From NCBI GenBank assembly GCA_025055795.1, contig JANWVV010000009.1, forward strand, positions 1 through 64,000: a stretch of DNA of 64,000 nt. Direction: 5' to 3'. The notes below the pieces were generated by a model. That model worked only from the letters and a program-made list of their open reading frames with translations. It did no database searches and was not told the DNA's origin. This DNA comes from Gemmataceae bacterium (GTDB taxonomy: Bacteria > Planctomycetota > Planctomycetia > Gemmatales > Gemmataceae). This document shows, in pieces, positions 18,106-26,637 of this stretch (its first letter is position 1; every line of letters begins with the position of its first letter). Position numbers and translations under genes: made by a program.

Positions 18106-19467
18106 TTACCTTTTGTCGGTCGGCGGCGGGGACGACCGCGGATGGGCCGGCGGACCAGACGATGCGGGCCGTTCCCGCTGATAGCGCTCAAAGGCCCGCT
18201 GACGGACCTTCTCATCCGGAAAGTAATAACGGGTGTATTGGAAAGGTGGGGCATTAGCAGGGACCCCGCCACGATCGACGAAACCGTAGTCAGTCGGCGA
18301 CCGCTGGGACAGGTGTAAAGCCAGGGCCAAGGCGGCATCGCGTAGCTGGATACTGATCACCTCGCGAGTCTGTTGTCCCTGGACGTTGCGGACGACGGTC
18401 ATGTTGATGATTACGCTAGTGTCGTCGAACAGGGATTCAAGAAAGGGGACTAACTGCGGCGTGGCCTCGACGGCCAGGCGGTTCAAAGCGGTGCTTTTGT
18501 AGCCGATGGGTGCACCAGGGTGTTTGAGCAGCCGCATCGCCAAGGTGGTGGTCAGGTGGTGTAGCTCCAGATTGGGGGCTTGGATGAAGAGGTAGTACAT
18601 GTCCTGGGGATCGCGGCGGGACAGGGCCCAGTTAGCCACTACGTTCCGGACCACCTGTCCGGTGGCATCCTGTTGTCGTAGGAGCGATTGCAACGGGCTA
18701 TTCAGCAGGCTTGCCGCCATTGAGGCGACGCGGTTATTGACCACCGTTGCGGGGATTAGCTGTTCCAGGAACAGCACCGTGAGCCAATCGGCAGGGGAGG
18801 TCGAGCGGGGAGGAAGGGCCACTACCTGACCATTGATAATCACGTTGCGCACCGTGCGTGAATGGATCAGTTCCAGGCGCCGTTCGGTCAGCAATTGACT
18901 GATGGAGGCATGCGGATTTTCACTGGCAAAAAGCAGGTCGCGATTGGCCGGTGTTTGGAGCATCTCAGCATAAAGTTTGCGGGCGGCGGGTTCCAGGGAG
19001 GCGTCGCGGGCAAGCACCCAACCGCACCAGCGCCATTCGTTACAGGCGATGGCCCGAAAGGCCTCCCAGCCGGGCAACTGGTGGGTGTAGCGGCCGGCAG
19101 TGTCGGCCAGAAACACTGTCAAGCGTACCTTAATGTCGTCTTCGATAGCGGCAGGCAACAGAACGGCACACCGCTGGCGAACTTCGGGGTCGGGATGGCT
19201 GGCCAGGGCTTCCTGGAGAGCCAAGCGGGCCAGTCGCCCCATGCGGGCCAGTTCGGTCTGAGCTTGTTCCCGCTCGGTATACACAGGGCTGCCCAGTTGC
19301 TCAACCCATGCGCGGGCCCGCTGCAGATCCTCGGGCTGAATCTCCAGCGTCTTTGGATCCGGTGGTGGAGCGGCACGGATCCCGCCACTGGATTTGCCCA
19401 CCAGCAAGGCCACACTTGCCAGTCCCATCCAGACCGCCTGCCGCAGGATCCTCGGTTGCCCCTGCAT
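18106..19467 (-). CDS. Exported repeat-containing hypothetical protein (paralogue 2)
   Basis: The 453-residue protein has a signal or anchor segment (AVWMGLASVALLVG), then LGSPVYTEREQAQTELARMG, which mirrors the paralogue at 16498-17847. Both continue with HP-x-x-EVR-x-R and a DDIKVRL/EDLKARL helix followed by FLAD. The middle has NPHASISQLLTERR and VNNRVASMAASLLN. No enzyme motif is seen. The two genes are consecutive on the same strand and probably arose by tandem duplication, though the divergence is considerable. A TATAAT-containing promoter candidate lies 64 bp upstream. Confidence 0.65.
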   Translation of the reverse strand: MQGQPRILRQAVWMGLASVALLVGKSSGGIRAAPPPDPKTLEIQPEDLQRARAWVEQLGSPVYTEREQAQTELARMGRLARLALQEALASHPDPEVRQRCAVLLPAAIEDDIKVRLTVFLADTAGRYTHQLPGWEAFRAIACNEWRWCGWVLARDASLEPAARKLYAEMLQTPANRDLLFASENPHASISQLLTERRLELIHSRTVRNVIINGQVVALPPRSTSPADWLTVLFLEQLIPATVVNNRVASMAASLLNSPLQSLLRQQDATGQVVRNVVANWALSRRDPQDMYYLFIQAPNLELHHLTTTLAMRLLKHPGAPIGYKSTALNRLAVEATPQLVPFLESLFDDTSVIINMTVVRNVQGQQTREVISIQLRDAALALALHLSQRSPTDYGFVDRGGVPANAPPFQYTRYYFPDEKVRQRAFERYQRERPASSGPPAHPRSSPPPTDKR

Positions 19468-19530
19468 GGCCGGCCCTCCCACTGCCTGCGGATCGGCACC
19501 ATCCAGGCCTCATCCAAAATGCTAAAAACG

Positions 19531-19559
19531 ATTATAACCCTTCCCCCAGAGGAATTGAA
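19531..19559 (-). promoter_or_regulatory. Candidate sigma-70-type promoter for the 18106-19467 gene
   Basis: On the minus strand a perfect TATAAT (19536 to 19531) is preceded by TTCAAT (19559 to 19554) with a 17-bp spacer. Transcription would start about 57 nt before the ATG. The -35 matches only half of the consensus. Confidence 0.4.
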
Positions 19560-19628
19560 GGGACCAGCTCACAAGTCACCAGGGGGTCAGATCGCTGCCG
19601 GCTTCGCTACCTTGATGGTTGACCTTTT

Positions 19629-20543
19629 TCAGGGGAGTTCCCCGCTGGCTGACCAGTTTTCCAGCAGCTCAATAAATTCAGGTGGCGGACTGATAGCTAC
19701 CGTATCCGGTTTTTCAAACCGGATGTCGAAGGTGTGCCAACGCCCCTGATAGATCCAGAAGATGTCATCACTGATGGGGTAGGCGTGTTTTTGGTAGTTA
19801 TCCTGAGCAAAAAGTTTCAGATGGGGCAGGTGCTCCAAGGCGGCGGCGCTGACGGGCCACACGTACAGTTCATCGCGGCTAGGCACAGTTACCCATAGTC
19901 CTGCGGGCGCCGGCTCGGGGAGCAATTCCTCGACCAGTAACGCCCGGCTAGCGTCGTAGCCGTCCCCGGTGTGACCAAGCAATAGATCCAACTCCTCGGT
20001 GACCGGTTGGAGAAAATCATCGGGGGTATCCTGGCGGAGGTTGTCCAGGGCAGATTCCAGCAGTTCGTCGGGGGTGGCTTGGGAATTTTCAACCATCTCT
20101 TGCGTGGCATAAGCCATGGCGTGCGGAAAATCAATCACCAAGGAGATGATCAAGGGCGTGCCCGGCAATGGCCGGCTCCACAAACGCGGTTTGAGATCGC
20201 TACTGAACGGTGTTACCAGGCGCGGTCGCAACTGCGCTGTCACCGTATCCAAAGCAGCGGGCAGATCCGGGCCACCACTGATGTGCGTAACGTGTTCCAG
20301 AAACTGCCGGATCAACAGCGGCCATTCCGCCTGATCCAGTCCCAAAGCACGGCGATACAGATTGTTCAGACCCAGATATTGTTCGTCCGCCTGCGGACCG
20401 ATGACGTTAACCCCGTCTTCTTCCCACGCGAGCACTGTGTAGCCTTGCTCCTGCAACGCAGTGGTTACCGCGGCCCGGAAATTAGCCGAAAAGTGGCCCG
20501 AGAAGCCGGGCTCCGCCTCGTCGAAGCTGTCCAGAGGAGTCAT
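19629..20543 (-). CDS. Hypothetical cytoplasmic protein
   Basis: The 304-residue product (from ATG 20543) has no signal peptide or membrane segment and is acidic. Blocks such as FRAAVTTALQEQGY, QYLGLNNLYRRAL and SRDELYVWPVSAAALEHLP suggest a globular fold loosely like DUF1444/YtpQ proteins, but I am not confident of that. The start is preferred because the upstream 61 codons look non-coding. It is followed on the same strand by the repeat-protein pair. Confidence 0.5.
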   Translation of the reverse strand: MTPLDSFDEAEPGFSGHFSANFRAAVTTALQEQGYTVLAWEEDGVNVIGPQADEQYLGLNNLYRRALGLDQAEWPLLIRQFLEHVTHISGGPDLPAALDTVTAQLRPRLVTPFSSDLKPRLWSRPLPGTPLIISLVIDFPHAMAYATQEMVENSQATPDELLESALDNLRQDTPDDFLQPVTEELDLLLGHTGDGYDASRALLVEELLPEPAPAGLWVTVPSRDELYVWPVSAAALEHLPHLKLFAQDNYQKHAYPISDDIFWIYQGRWHTFDIRFEKPDTVAISPPPEFIELLENWSASGELP

Positions 20544-20995
20544 CAGCGTAGACCTCGGTACCAGCAGTAAGTGAGAACGCGCTGCACTACGATGCCGCCT
20601 TCCCCCGCTGGCACCCCTCGGGCTAAGGCGTGGATCGAAGTGAGAAGACCGCCGACAGATGCTTTTACCTATGTCTCCGGCTGCCTTCGCTTCTTTGTAC
20701 CGTATACCGCCGGCCGCCGCTAGCATTTTTTCATCCCTTCTGACCCGCCCACACGGAAACTACTGATAATCCTCATCATAGGAAGCCATTCTTGCCTGAA
20801 TCGCATCCGCTATATTGTGAGGACGTTCGGGTCAGGTGCGCTCACTAGGACCACCCGAGACGGGACCGCCGCTGGCGTCCGGATCAGTGAACGATCCATC
20901 ATGTGTCCAGAAGAGCATCCGGCATCCGCCCGCACGAGCGTCGGACCACACACGGCCTTCAAAGCGTTACCCGCCCCTCAACCGACTGACTATTC

Positions 20996-21024
20996 TTGAC
21001 TTTTCCCAATCTTTTGTATATATT
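20996..21024 (+). promoter_or_regulatory. Strong sigma-70-like promoter
   Basis: TTGACT at 20996-21001 and TATATT at 21019-21024 are separated by exactly 17 bp. This is the best -35/-10 pair I saw in the window. Transcription would begin near 21031, about 390 nt before the TolC-like gene at 21423. Confidence 0.6.
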
Positions 21025-21029
21025 ACTAC

Positions 21030-21049
21030 TACTATTCTAAAGAATAGTA
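21030..21049. promoter_or_regulatory. Perfect 9-bp inverted repeat at the predicted start site
   Basis: TACTATTCT-AA-AGAATAGTA forms perfect 9-bp arms around a 2-bp centre and sits on the predicted transcription start of the promoter at 20996. Size and place fit an operator for a dimeric repressor. The 2-bp centre makes an RNA hairpin unlikely. Confidence 0.5.
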
Positions 21050-21422
21050 TTCCCTGAGAGGGCGTTCTACACGGAGAAAAGCGAATCGTCTGAGGTAATG
21101 TGTTCAATTGTTTCAATAAAAATCCGGCGTCAAGTTAGAAACCCTGAAGAGGGCGGCACGATCATACCTGGCAGCCTCACAACGTTCAAAGGAACAGTCC
21201 ACAAAAGGTGAGTCAAGTATTTACGCGGTGTAGATTGGCAGTGGGGGAGAATCTGGTCACAATCAGAGGATTGGGCATGACCGTTGCCAGCGATTGATGT
21301 TGATAAACGAGGCAGAAACGGTATGCACGGCAAAACCGTTTAACAGGGAGGGGTACTTCAGCCGAAGAAAGAGAGGAGGGTGACAAGCCGCAAAGGGGCG
21401 GTGACAAAGGCCTGGGCGGTCC

Positions 21423-22793
21423 ATGCGCGTGGGTCGCAACTGCGGATGGTGGCTGATAACGCTCGTGGCGGGGTGTTGTGCACCGAGCGGAGGGACGGTT
21501 GTTCGCCATCCGCCTCCGACGGCCCCCACCATTCGCGGAGAACTCCCTCAAGTATTGACAACGCCTGCTCCTCCGGTTCTCGATGACGTAGACTCCGGTC
21601 CGTCGCCCTTAACGGCGGGGCAGTTGCCTCCGGTATCGGCCTACCGCTTGCTCACAGCAACCGAATGCCAGAAGCGGGCAGCTGCCGCGACTGCAACGGC
21701 CAACTACTGGGATGCGTTGAATCGTCAGGCACGGAGCGGTGACCTAGCCGCTGGCTGGCGCTATTACGCAGCTTTGGAAGCCCGTAATCAGGCGTCGGCT
21801 GAAGCCTTGGTGTTGTATTATCAGCTAGCGGCTTGGGAGGCCCAGCGTCCGCTATTTCGTCAGGCGTTGGAAGTAGTGGAGACGCTGCAACAACGGGCCG
21901 AGGCCGCCCGTCAGGAGAAGGTGCCCTATCCGGTTGATCCGGAGGACGTGGCCCTGCAACGTTTACAGCTTCTACAATCCCTCGACGAGGCGGACAGTGC
22001 CATTCGTCTGTTGAACGTAGAACTGAAACGCCGCCTTGGCTGGCCGGCAGAACCGATCACAGAGCATTTGTGGCCGGTGGGCGATTTTGCTGTCAGTCCG
22101 GAAACGCTGACGCCGCCGGTCGCTGCAACTCTGGCCGAACAAGACCGGCCCGAACTGCGGGGCTGGCGCTGGGCCCGGGACAGACTAAATGCTCAGACTC
22201 TCCCCCAGTGGCACCAAGAGGTGCTGGGACTACCCGGAGGAGATGCTGAGGGGCAAACATTAGCCGAGCGAAGATGGTCCGGCATCACGGACCGGTTGCT
22301 ACACCCCTGGACGAGGAGTAGAGCATACCGGATGGCAGAGGAGTCGCAGCGGCAAGCGACCCGCTGGCGGCAACAGATTGAAACGATTCTGGTACAGCGG
22401 AGCCGGGAAGTGGCCGATGAGGCGCGGTCAGCCGCCATCCTGCTGGTGCAGCAGACGCACAAGGTAGCAGCAGCACGCGAGCGACTGCGACGATGGGACA
22501 GCCGGCTACGCGAGGCCCTACGCAAACGCGAAGCCCGGCAACCCAATGCCGAACTGTACGAACTGCAGGTACGCTGGCAACGGCTGCTTGCTGAAGCCGA
22601 GCTGATCAACGCCGTGGCCGCGTGGCATCAGGCGCGGGTCCGCCTGCGGGCCGCCTTAGGGTGGTATGCTTACGATCACTTGATGGCGGAAGATTCCTCG
22701 GCTTCCCCCCCTCGTTCCGGGCCAGAAGCCGTGCCGCCAGCGGAAGGGAACGCCAAGGCAGGCCACCCCGCTGCTGACAAGCCTTCCTCCTGA
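21423..22793 (+). CDS. TolC-like outer-membrane efflux lipoprotein
   Basis: The 456-residue product starts with a lipoprotein signal ending in the lipobox LVAGC. It then has a proline-rich spacer and long alternating Ala/Glu/Arg/Leu helices typical of TolC-family alpha-barrel proteins, for example EALVLYYQLAAWEAQR and VQQTHKVAAARERL. The two-repeat helical layout (first block about 75-200, second about 285-420) and length fit the family. It is likely the outer-membrane duct of a tripartite efflux or secretion system; no pump or adaptor gene is adjacent. Its last 118 bp overlap the convergent trmJ gene. Confidence 0.68.
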   Translation: MRVGRNCGWWLITLVAGCCAPSGGTVVRHPPPTAPTIRGELPQVLTTPAPPVLDDVDSGPSPLTAGQLPPVSAYRLLTATECQKRAAAATATANYWDALNRQARSGDLAAGWRYYAALEARNQASAEALVLYYQLAAWEAQRPLFRQALEVVETLQQRAEAARQEKVPYPVDPEDVALQRLQLLQSLDEADSAIRLLNVELKRRLGWPAEPITEHLWPVGDFAVSPETLTPPVAATLAEQDRPELRGWRWARDRLNAQTLPQWHQEVLGLPGGDAEGQTLAERRWSGITDRLLHPWTRSRAYRMAEESQRQATRWRQQIETILVQRSREVADEARSAAILLVQQTHKVAAARERLRRWDSRLREALRKREARQPNAELYELQVRWQRLLAEAELINAVAAWHQARVRLRAALGWYAYDHLMAEDSSASPPRSGPEAVPPAEGNAKAGHPAADKPSS

Positions 22794-23656
22794 TCCTCCC
22801 GGGCAGATGAAGGAGTTTCTCCAGAGGCGTCGGGGGGGAGAGACCGTCCGGCTTGGCGGGCAATCCAGAGCAACTGTCGGGCCAGACCGTGCAGCATGCG
22901 TACTTCGGCCACCGTGGGACGTGCCCGAGCCAACAGATACCGCACGGCACTCATCAGGACTTCCTGACGATCGCCGAAAAGATAGCCGACGGCTTCCAGC
23001 CCCTGCCGCAAATGTTGGAACATCCGTTCCAATTCGGCGTGCGAGGCGGGTTGCCGGTCCGCATGAACAGGAGTCGGCGGTATAACTGCCGCCTGCCAGT
23101 GGAGGTACCACTCGTAACAGCAGATGGCAACCGCCTGAGCCAGATTCAGGGCCGGATAATCGGGATCGGCGGGGATGAAAAGTTGGGCATGACAGCGGTT
23201 GACCTCCTCTAAAGTCAGACCATGGGGTTCAGGTCCGAAAACCAGGGCGACGGGTCCATCGAGGGCGGCTTGCGCTAGCACCGGCATAAGCTGACGGGGA
23301 GGTGCAATCCGTCCCCGACGTTGTAAGCCAGCCGTTTCGGCCGAGGTCGCCAGCGTATACACGCACTCGGCCAGAGCGGACCCCAGATCGGGCACAATAC
23401 GGGCAGCGTCCAGAATGGACAAGCCGTGGACGGCCAGGCGTCGAGCTTCCAGATCGCTCGGCTGGGCCCGCGGCGCGACCAGGACCAGATCCCGCAGTCC
23501 GAAGTTCCGCATCAGGCGGGCCACCGCGCCCAAATTACCCGCATACTGAGGACGGACCAGAACAATGCGGCACCGCTGCAGACAGGCCCGGGCCACTGCT
23601 GGGTCGGCGGGCAGCCAACGCTGACCTTGTTCCTCTACGCCCATCGTCATGGTCAC
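22676..23656 (-). CDS. trmJ: TrmJ-type tRNA/rRNA ribose 2'-O-methyltransferase (SpoU family)
   Basis: The SpoU/TrmJ SPOUT-fold enzyme methylates the ribose of tRNA position 32 with SAM. Diagnostic blocks are PQYAGNLGAVARLMRNFGL near residue 37, VALVFGPEPHGLTLEEV near 137 and LNLAQAVAICCYEWYL near 171; the last two form the SAM-binding knot. The C-terminal 100 residues, including a helix with RYLLARARPTVAEV, agree with TrmJ. Its 3' end overlaps the convergent TolC-like gene by 118 bp, so the Ser/Gly-rich tail may be dispensable. Confidence 0.85.
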   Translation of the reverse strand: MTMTMGVEEQGQRWLPADPAVARACLQRCRIVLVRPQYAGNLGAVARLMRNFGLRDLVLVAPRAQPSDLEARRLAVHGLSILDAARIVPDLGSALAECVYTLATSAETAGLQRRGRIAPPRQLMPVLAQAALDGPVALVFGPEPHGLTLEEVNRCHAQLFIPADPDYPALNLAQAVAICCYEWYLHWQAAVIPPTPVHADRQPASHAELERMFQHLRQGLEAVGYLFGDRQEVLMSAVRYLLARARPTVAEVRMLHGLARQLLWIARQAGRSLPPDASGETPSSAREDQEEGLSAAGWPALAFPSAGGTASGPERGGEAEESSAIK

Positions 23657-23863
23657 CCCAGTCGCCTGCGGTCACCTCGGCAGCCACCAAATGTCCCTGT
23701 ACTTGTTCACACCCGCACGGTGATGCCGAGTGACAGCGCCTTTTTACAACCGACTTTTTTCTTTCTATACCCCGGCCAACAGGCCGTAGTGGGACAAAAC
23801 TAGTGGGAGCAAACGCACAAACGGGGTGCCACAATCAGGCCACGCCTGCCCCCCAGCCAGGTC

Positions 23864-23899
23864 TTTTTCCGTTGACCAGGATGACGGGCCGTCCAGCAC
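23864..23899. repeat. 36-nt direct repeat, copy 1
   Basis: This copy runs from a TTTTT tract through GACCAGGATGACGGGCC to CCAGCAC. The second copy begins 73 bp later and differs at three positions. Confidence 0.8.
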
Positions 23900-23936
23900 C
23901 CCAGGAAGAACTGCAGGTCCCCGTAGGCTGGGACAC

Positions 23937-23972
23937 TTTTTCTGTTAACCAGGATGACGGGCCGGCCAGCAC
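23937..23972. repeat. 36-nt direct repeat, copy 2
   Basis: Second copy of the repeat at 23864-23899, with changes C to T, G to A and T to G. Here GTTAACC and GCCGGCC are short palindromes. Read on the minus strand the copies end in an A tract, so they are not intrinsic terminators. Confidence 0.8.
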
Positions 23973-24004
23973 AGTCGGCAGATAGCAGAGCGTCCAGCGA
24001 TTGT

Positions 24005-26305
24005 TCAGCGGCAGCACGCCAGCTCCACGGCCACTTCGGTAAGCCGCTTGAGGTCCAGTTTGCCGCTACCTAGCACAGGCATGCTATCCACGGGATAACA
24101 ATCCCGGCGGTCAGGAATCCAGAGGGGAGGAAGGCCCCGCTGAGCCAGGGCGGCTAATGTCGCATCGAGCCGTTCCGCGATGCTGGACAGGTACAGCACC
24201 ACAATCCGCTCCCCCCGTCGGCTGTCTGGCACCGCGGCGACAGCCAGATAGCGTTCGCCCCGAGCCTGCAATATATCGTGCAATTCCTCGTCGAGGCGTT
24301 CCAAGGGTACCATTTCGCCACCGATTTTGGCAAAGCGGGACAGGCGACCCGTGATCCGGACAAATCCGTCCGGCTCGACACAGCCGATGTCGCCCGTGCA
24401 GTACCAGCCATCGCGGATGGCCTCGGCGGTTTTCTGCGGCTGGTGCAGGTAGCCGGCCATGACGTTGGGCCCCTTTACACACAAGACCCCCTCGTGGCCA
24501 ACAGGCAACGGCAGACGCTGATCGTCAGGGGTACAGGCACGGACAGCAACCCCCAGGATTGGCTGGCCGACCGTTCCCGGCCGGTTGCGTACTTGGATGT
24601 CGTCGTCGACAATCAGATCATGCAGGTTGGTGGACACCACGGGCGACAGCTCGGTGCAGCCATAACCTTCCAGGGGTCGGACACCGAATTTGTCTTCAAA
24701 CTCCTTCTGCAAGGAAACAGGTAGTTTTTCGGCCCCAGCGATCAGAATCCGCAGGGTACGGAAGGCGTCGGCCTCGCACCGCCGCAGATAGAAGCGCAGG
24801 AAAGTAGCGGTACTCAACAGGATGGTTGCCTTTTCCTGACGGACGATGTCCCCGACGTCCTTGGCGGCCCGCGGATCGGGATAGTAAATGGCCCGGCAAC
24901 CAGCAGCTAAGGGAGCCCACAGACATACCGTGTAGCCGAAACTGTGGAAAAACGGCAAAACACCACAAAGGCGGTCGCTGCGCTGAATCTCGATGGTCTG
25001 AATGGCCGACAACACGTTGGAACCCACATTGCGGTGGGTCAGCATCACGCCTTTAGGTTCGCCGGTGCTGCCACTGGAAAAGACGATGGTCAGCAGATCA
25101 TCTGGGCGGAGGCGGTGCAATTGATGGCGTCGTTCCAGGAGCCAGCCGGGCAGGAGCAAGGCAGCCAGGAAATGGCGCAGACGCTGTCTGGTCGTCACGC
25201 TTTCGAGAATCTCTTCGAGCAGGATCAGGTTCACCCCTTCTGGTACGGTCAATGGACAACGCTCCAGAAAGCGGCGTGCCGTAATGATCCAGCGTAAACC
25301 GGCTTGCCGGATGGCCGAATGAACGGCAGCGGTACCAGCCGTGTAATTCAGATTGACTACACCGCGACGCAACAGAGCAATCGCCAGATTGGCCAGAGCA
25401 CTGCCCAGGCCAGTGGGTAGCCAGACGCCGATGTGAGGCTCCGTTCCTACCCGAGCACGCAGATAATCGGCGACGCAACACGCAGCCGCATAGGTTTTAC
25501 CCCAGCTCAGTACGCGGCGATTGCCGGCGGCATAGTCGACAATACACGGACGCAACAGCAGCCGCCAACGGGCCGCTTGACGCACAAACAGAACAGGCAA
25601 GGGCCGCAGCCAGGAACTGTCGGCAATAGCCAGATCGCTAAGCACCTCCTGCACCGCCTGGCGATAATCGGCAGCGGAACGGTCTGGCGGCAACGGCATA
25701 CCAAAGCCTATCCACACACGCGGTCGCCAGCGAGGCCATTTGCGGAAGGCCCGTCCGCCGCTTTCCGCCCACCAACTCCCCCACAAACCATAGATACCCG
25801 CGGGGATCACCACGGCCTGGGGGGCCAGACGCAGAATACGCTCGATTCCGCGGCCAAAACGACGCATCGCCACACACCGACTCAGTTTCCCCTCGGGAAA
25901 CATGACCACCACCTGACCTAATTGCAAAGCGGCGGCAATCTTCTGCAGGCAAGCGTCGAGCGTATGCGGCCGTTGCACCTCATCATCAATGCGGATGGTC
26001 CAATGCCGACCCCACGACAGCACAAACCGCAGGAGAGGATGGCGGTAGTACCGGCTCCACAGAACAAAGCGAACCGGTCGCGGACAGGCTACCCACAGCA
26101 GCAACCAGTCGATGTAACTGACGTGATTGGCAATCAGTAGCACCCCGCCCTGAGCGGGAATCCGTTCACGTCCGACCACCTGCCAGCGATACATTAAGCG
26201 GCACAGCACCCACCCCGCCGGTCTCAGCAACCCCGGGAACAACCAGGTGACTGCTGCAGCCGCGGCCACTGTGCCCACCAGCCATAACAGTACCGTCCCG
26301 CTCAT
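24005..26305 (-). CDS. Fused 1-acylglycerophosphate acyltransferase / acyl-ACP synthetase (Aas-like)
   Basis: The 766-residue protein has two enzymes in one chain. The N-terminal half has a membrane segment and a PlsC domain with NHVSYIDW (His61, Asp66) and FPEGKLSR. The C-terminal half is an AMP-forming ligase with VFSSGSTGEPKGVMLTHRN at about 410, GYGCTELSPVVS and YCTGDIG. This is the arrangement of E. coli Aas, which re-acylates lysophospholipids at the inner membrane with a fatty acid activated on ACP; length is close to the 719 residues of Aas. A promoter with TATAAT lies 78 bp upstream. Alone on its strand between two gaps. Confidence 0.87.
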   Translation of the reverse strand: MSGTVLLWLVGTVAAAAAVTWLFPGLLRPAGWVLCRLMYRWQVVGRERIPAQGGVLLIANHVSYIDWLLLWVACPRPVRFVLWSRYYRHPLLRFVLSWGRHWTIRIDDEVQRPHTLDACLQKIAAALQLGQVVVMFPEGKLSRCVAMRRFGRGIERILRLAPQAVVIPAGIYGLWGSWWAESGGRAFRKWPRWRPRVWIGFGMPLPPDRSAADYRQAVQEVLSDLAIADSSWLRPLPVLFVRQAARWRLLLRPCIVDYAAGNRRVLSWGKTYAAACCVADYLRARVGTEPHIGVWLPTGLGSALANLAIALLRRGVVNLNYTAGTAAVHSAIRQAGLRWIITARRFLERCPLTVPEGVNLILLEEILESVTTRQRLRHFLAALLLPGWLLERRHQLHRLRPDDLLTIVFSSGSTGEPKGVMLTHRNVGSNVLSAIQTIEIQRSDRLCGVLPFFHSFGYTVCLWAPLAAGCRAIYYPDPRAAKDVGDIVRQEKATILLSTATFLRFYLRRCEADAFRTLRILIAGAEKLPVSLQKEFEDKFGVRPLEGYGCTELSPVVSTNLHDLIVDDDIQVRNRPGTVGQPILGVAVRACTPDDQRLPLPVGHEGVLCVKGPNVMAGYLHQPQKTAEAIRDGWYCTGDIGCVEPDGFVRITGRLSRFAKIGGEMVPLERLDEELHDILQARGERYLAVAAVPDSRRGERIVVLYLSSIAERLDATLAALAQRGLPPLWIPDRRDCYPVDSMPVLGSGKLDLKRLTEVAVELACCR

Positions 26306-26637
26306 GGCTCGCCTGCCCGGCTTGAATGATTCATGAGGAGTGCCAAAGGTACGAAACTGTCTCCCTGGATTTCTTGGGCAATATTATAACTTCGGTTTCA
26401 AGTGGGGTACAAAGCGGCTAACCAGGGGGTCGCAAAGCGTTGTACTGCGATTGAAGCTGGTGGAGTAACTAGTGGTGGCGTAGAGCTTGCGCGACTATGT
26501 GCGATCTGTCGCAACAGCCTGCAAATCCGCATGTCGACAAAGCTCTTGATTCCGTTCTAGGTGTCGGCTTTTGGGCCGAGGCGCAAAACTGGCAGAGCCG
26601 CTCGGCCAAGTCTCACGAAGGGCAGGGTGTTCGGGGT
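26306..26637. other. 332-bp gap between acyltransferase and foldase genes
   Basis: Contains the acyltransferase promoter candidate at its left end. The rest, downstream of the foldase gene, shows no further gene; I saw no clear hairpin terminator. Confidence 0.3.
26383..26412 (-). promoter_or_regulatory. Candidate promoter of the acyltransferase/synthetase gene
   Basis: On the minus strand a perfect TATAAT (26388 to 26383) is preceded by TTGTAC (26412 to 26407) with an 18-bp spacer. The start codon lies about 70 nt downstream of the predicted start site. Confidence 0.42.

Larger units (their letters stand above)
20544..21422. other. 879-bp non-coding region with promoter and operator-like palindrome
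   Basis: Between two diverging genes. The left 400 bp is GC-rich and featureless. Around 20990-21125 it becomes AT-rich and holds the promoter and palindrome listed separately. I found no open reading frame with gene-like features here. Confidence 0.4.
23657..24004. other. 348-bp gap holding two direct repeats
   Basis: Lies between trmJ and the fused acyltransferase gene, both on the minus strand. Apart from the repeat pair (listed separately) I see no gene or promoter. Confidence 0.4.
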
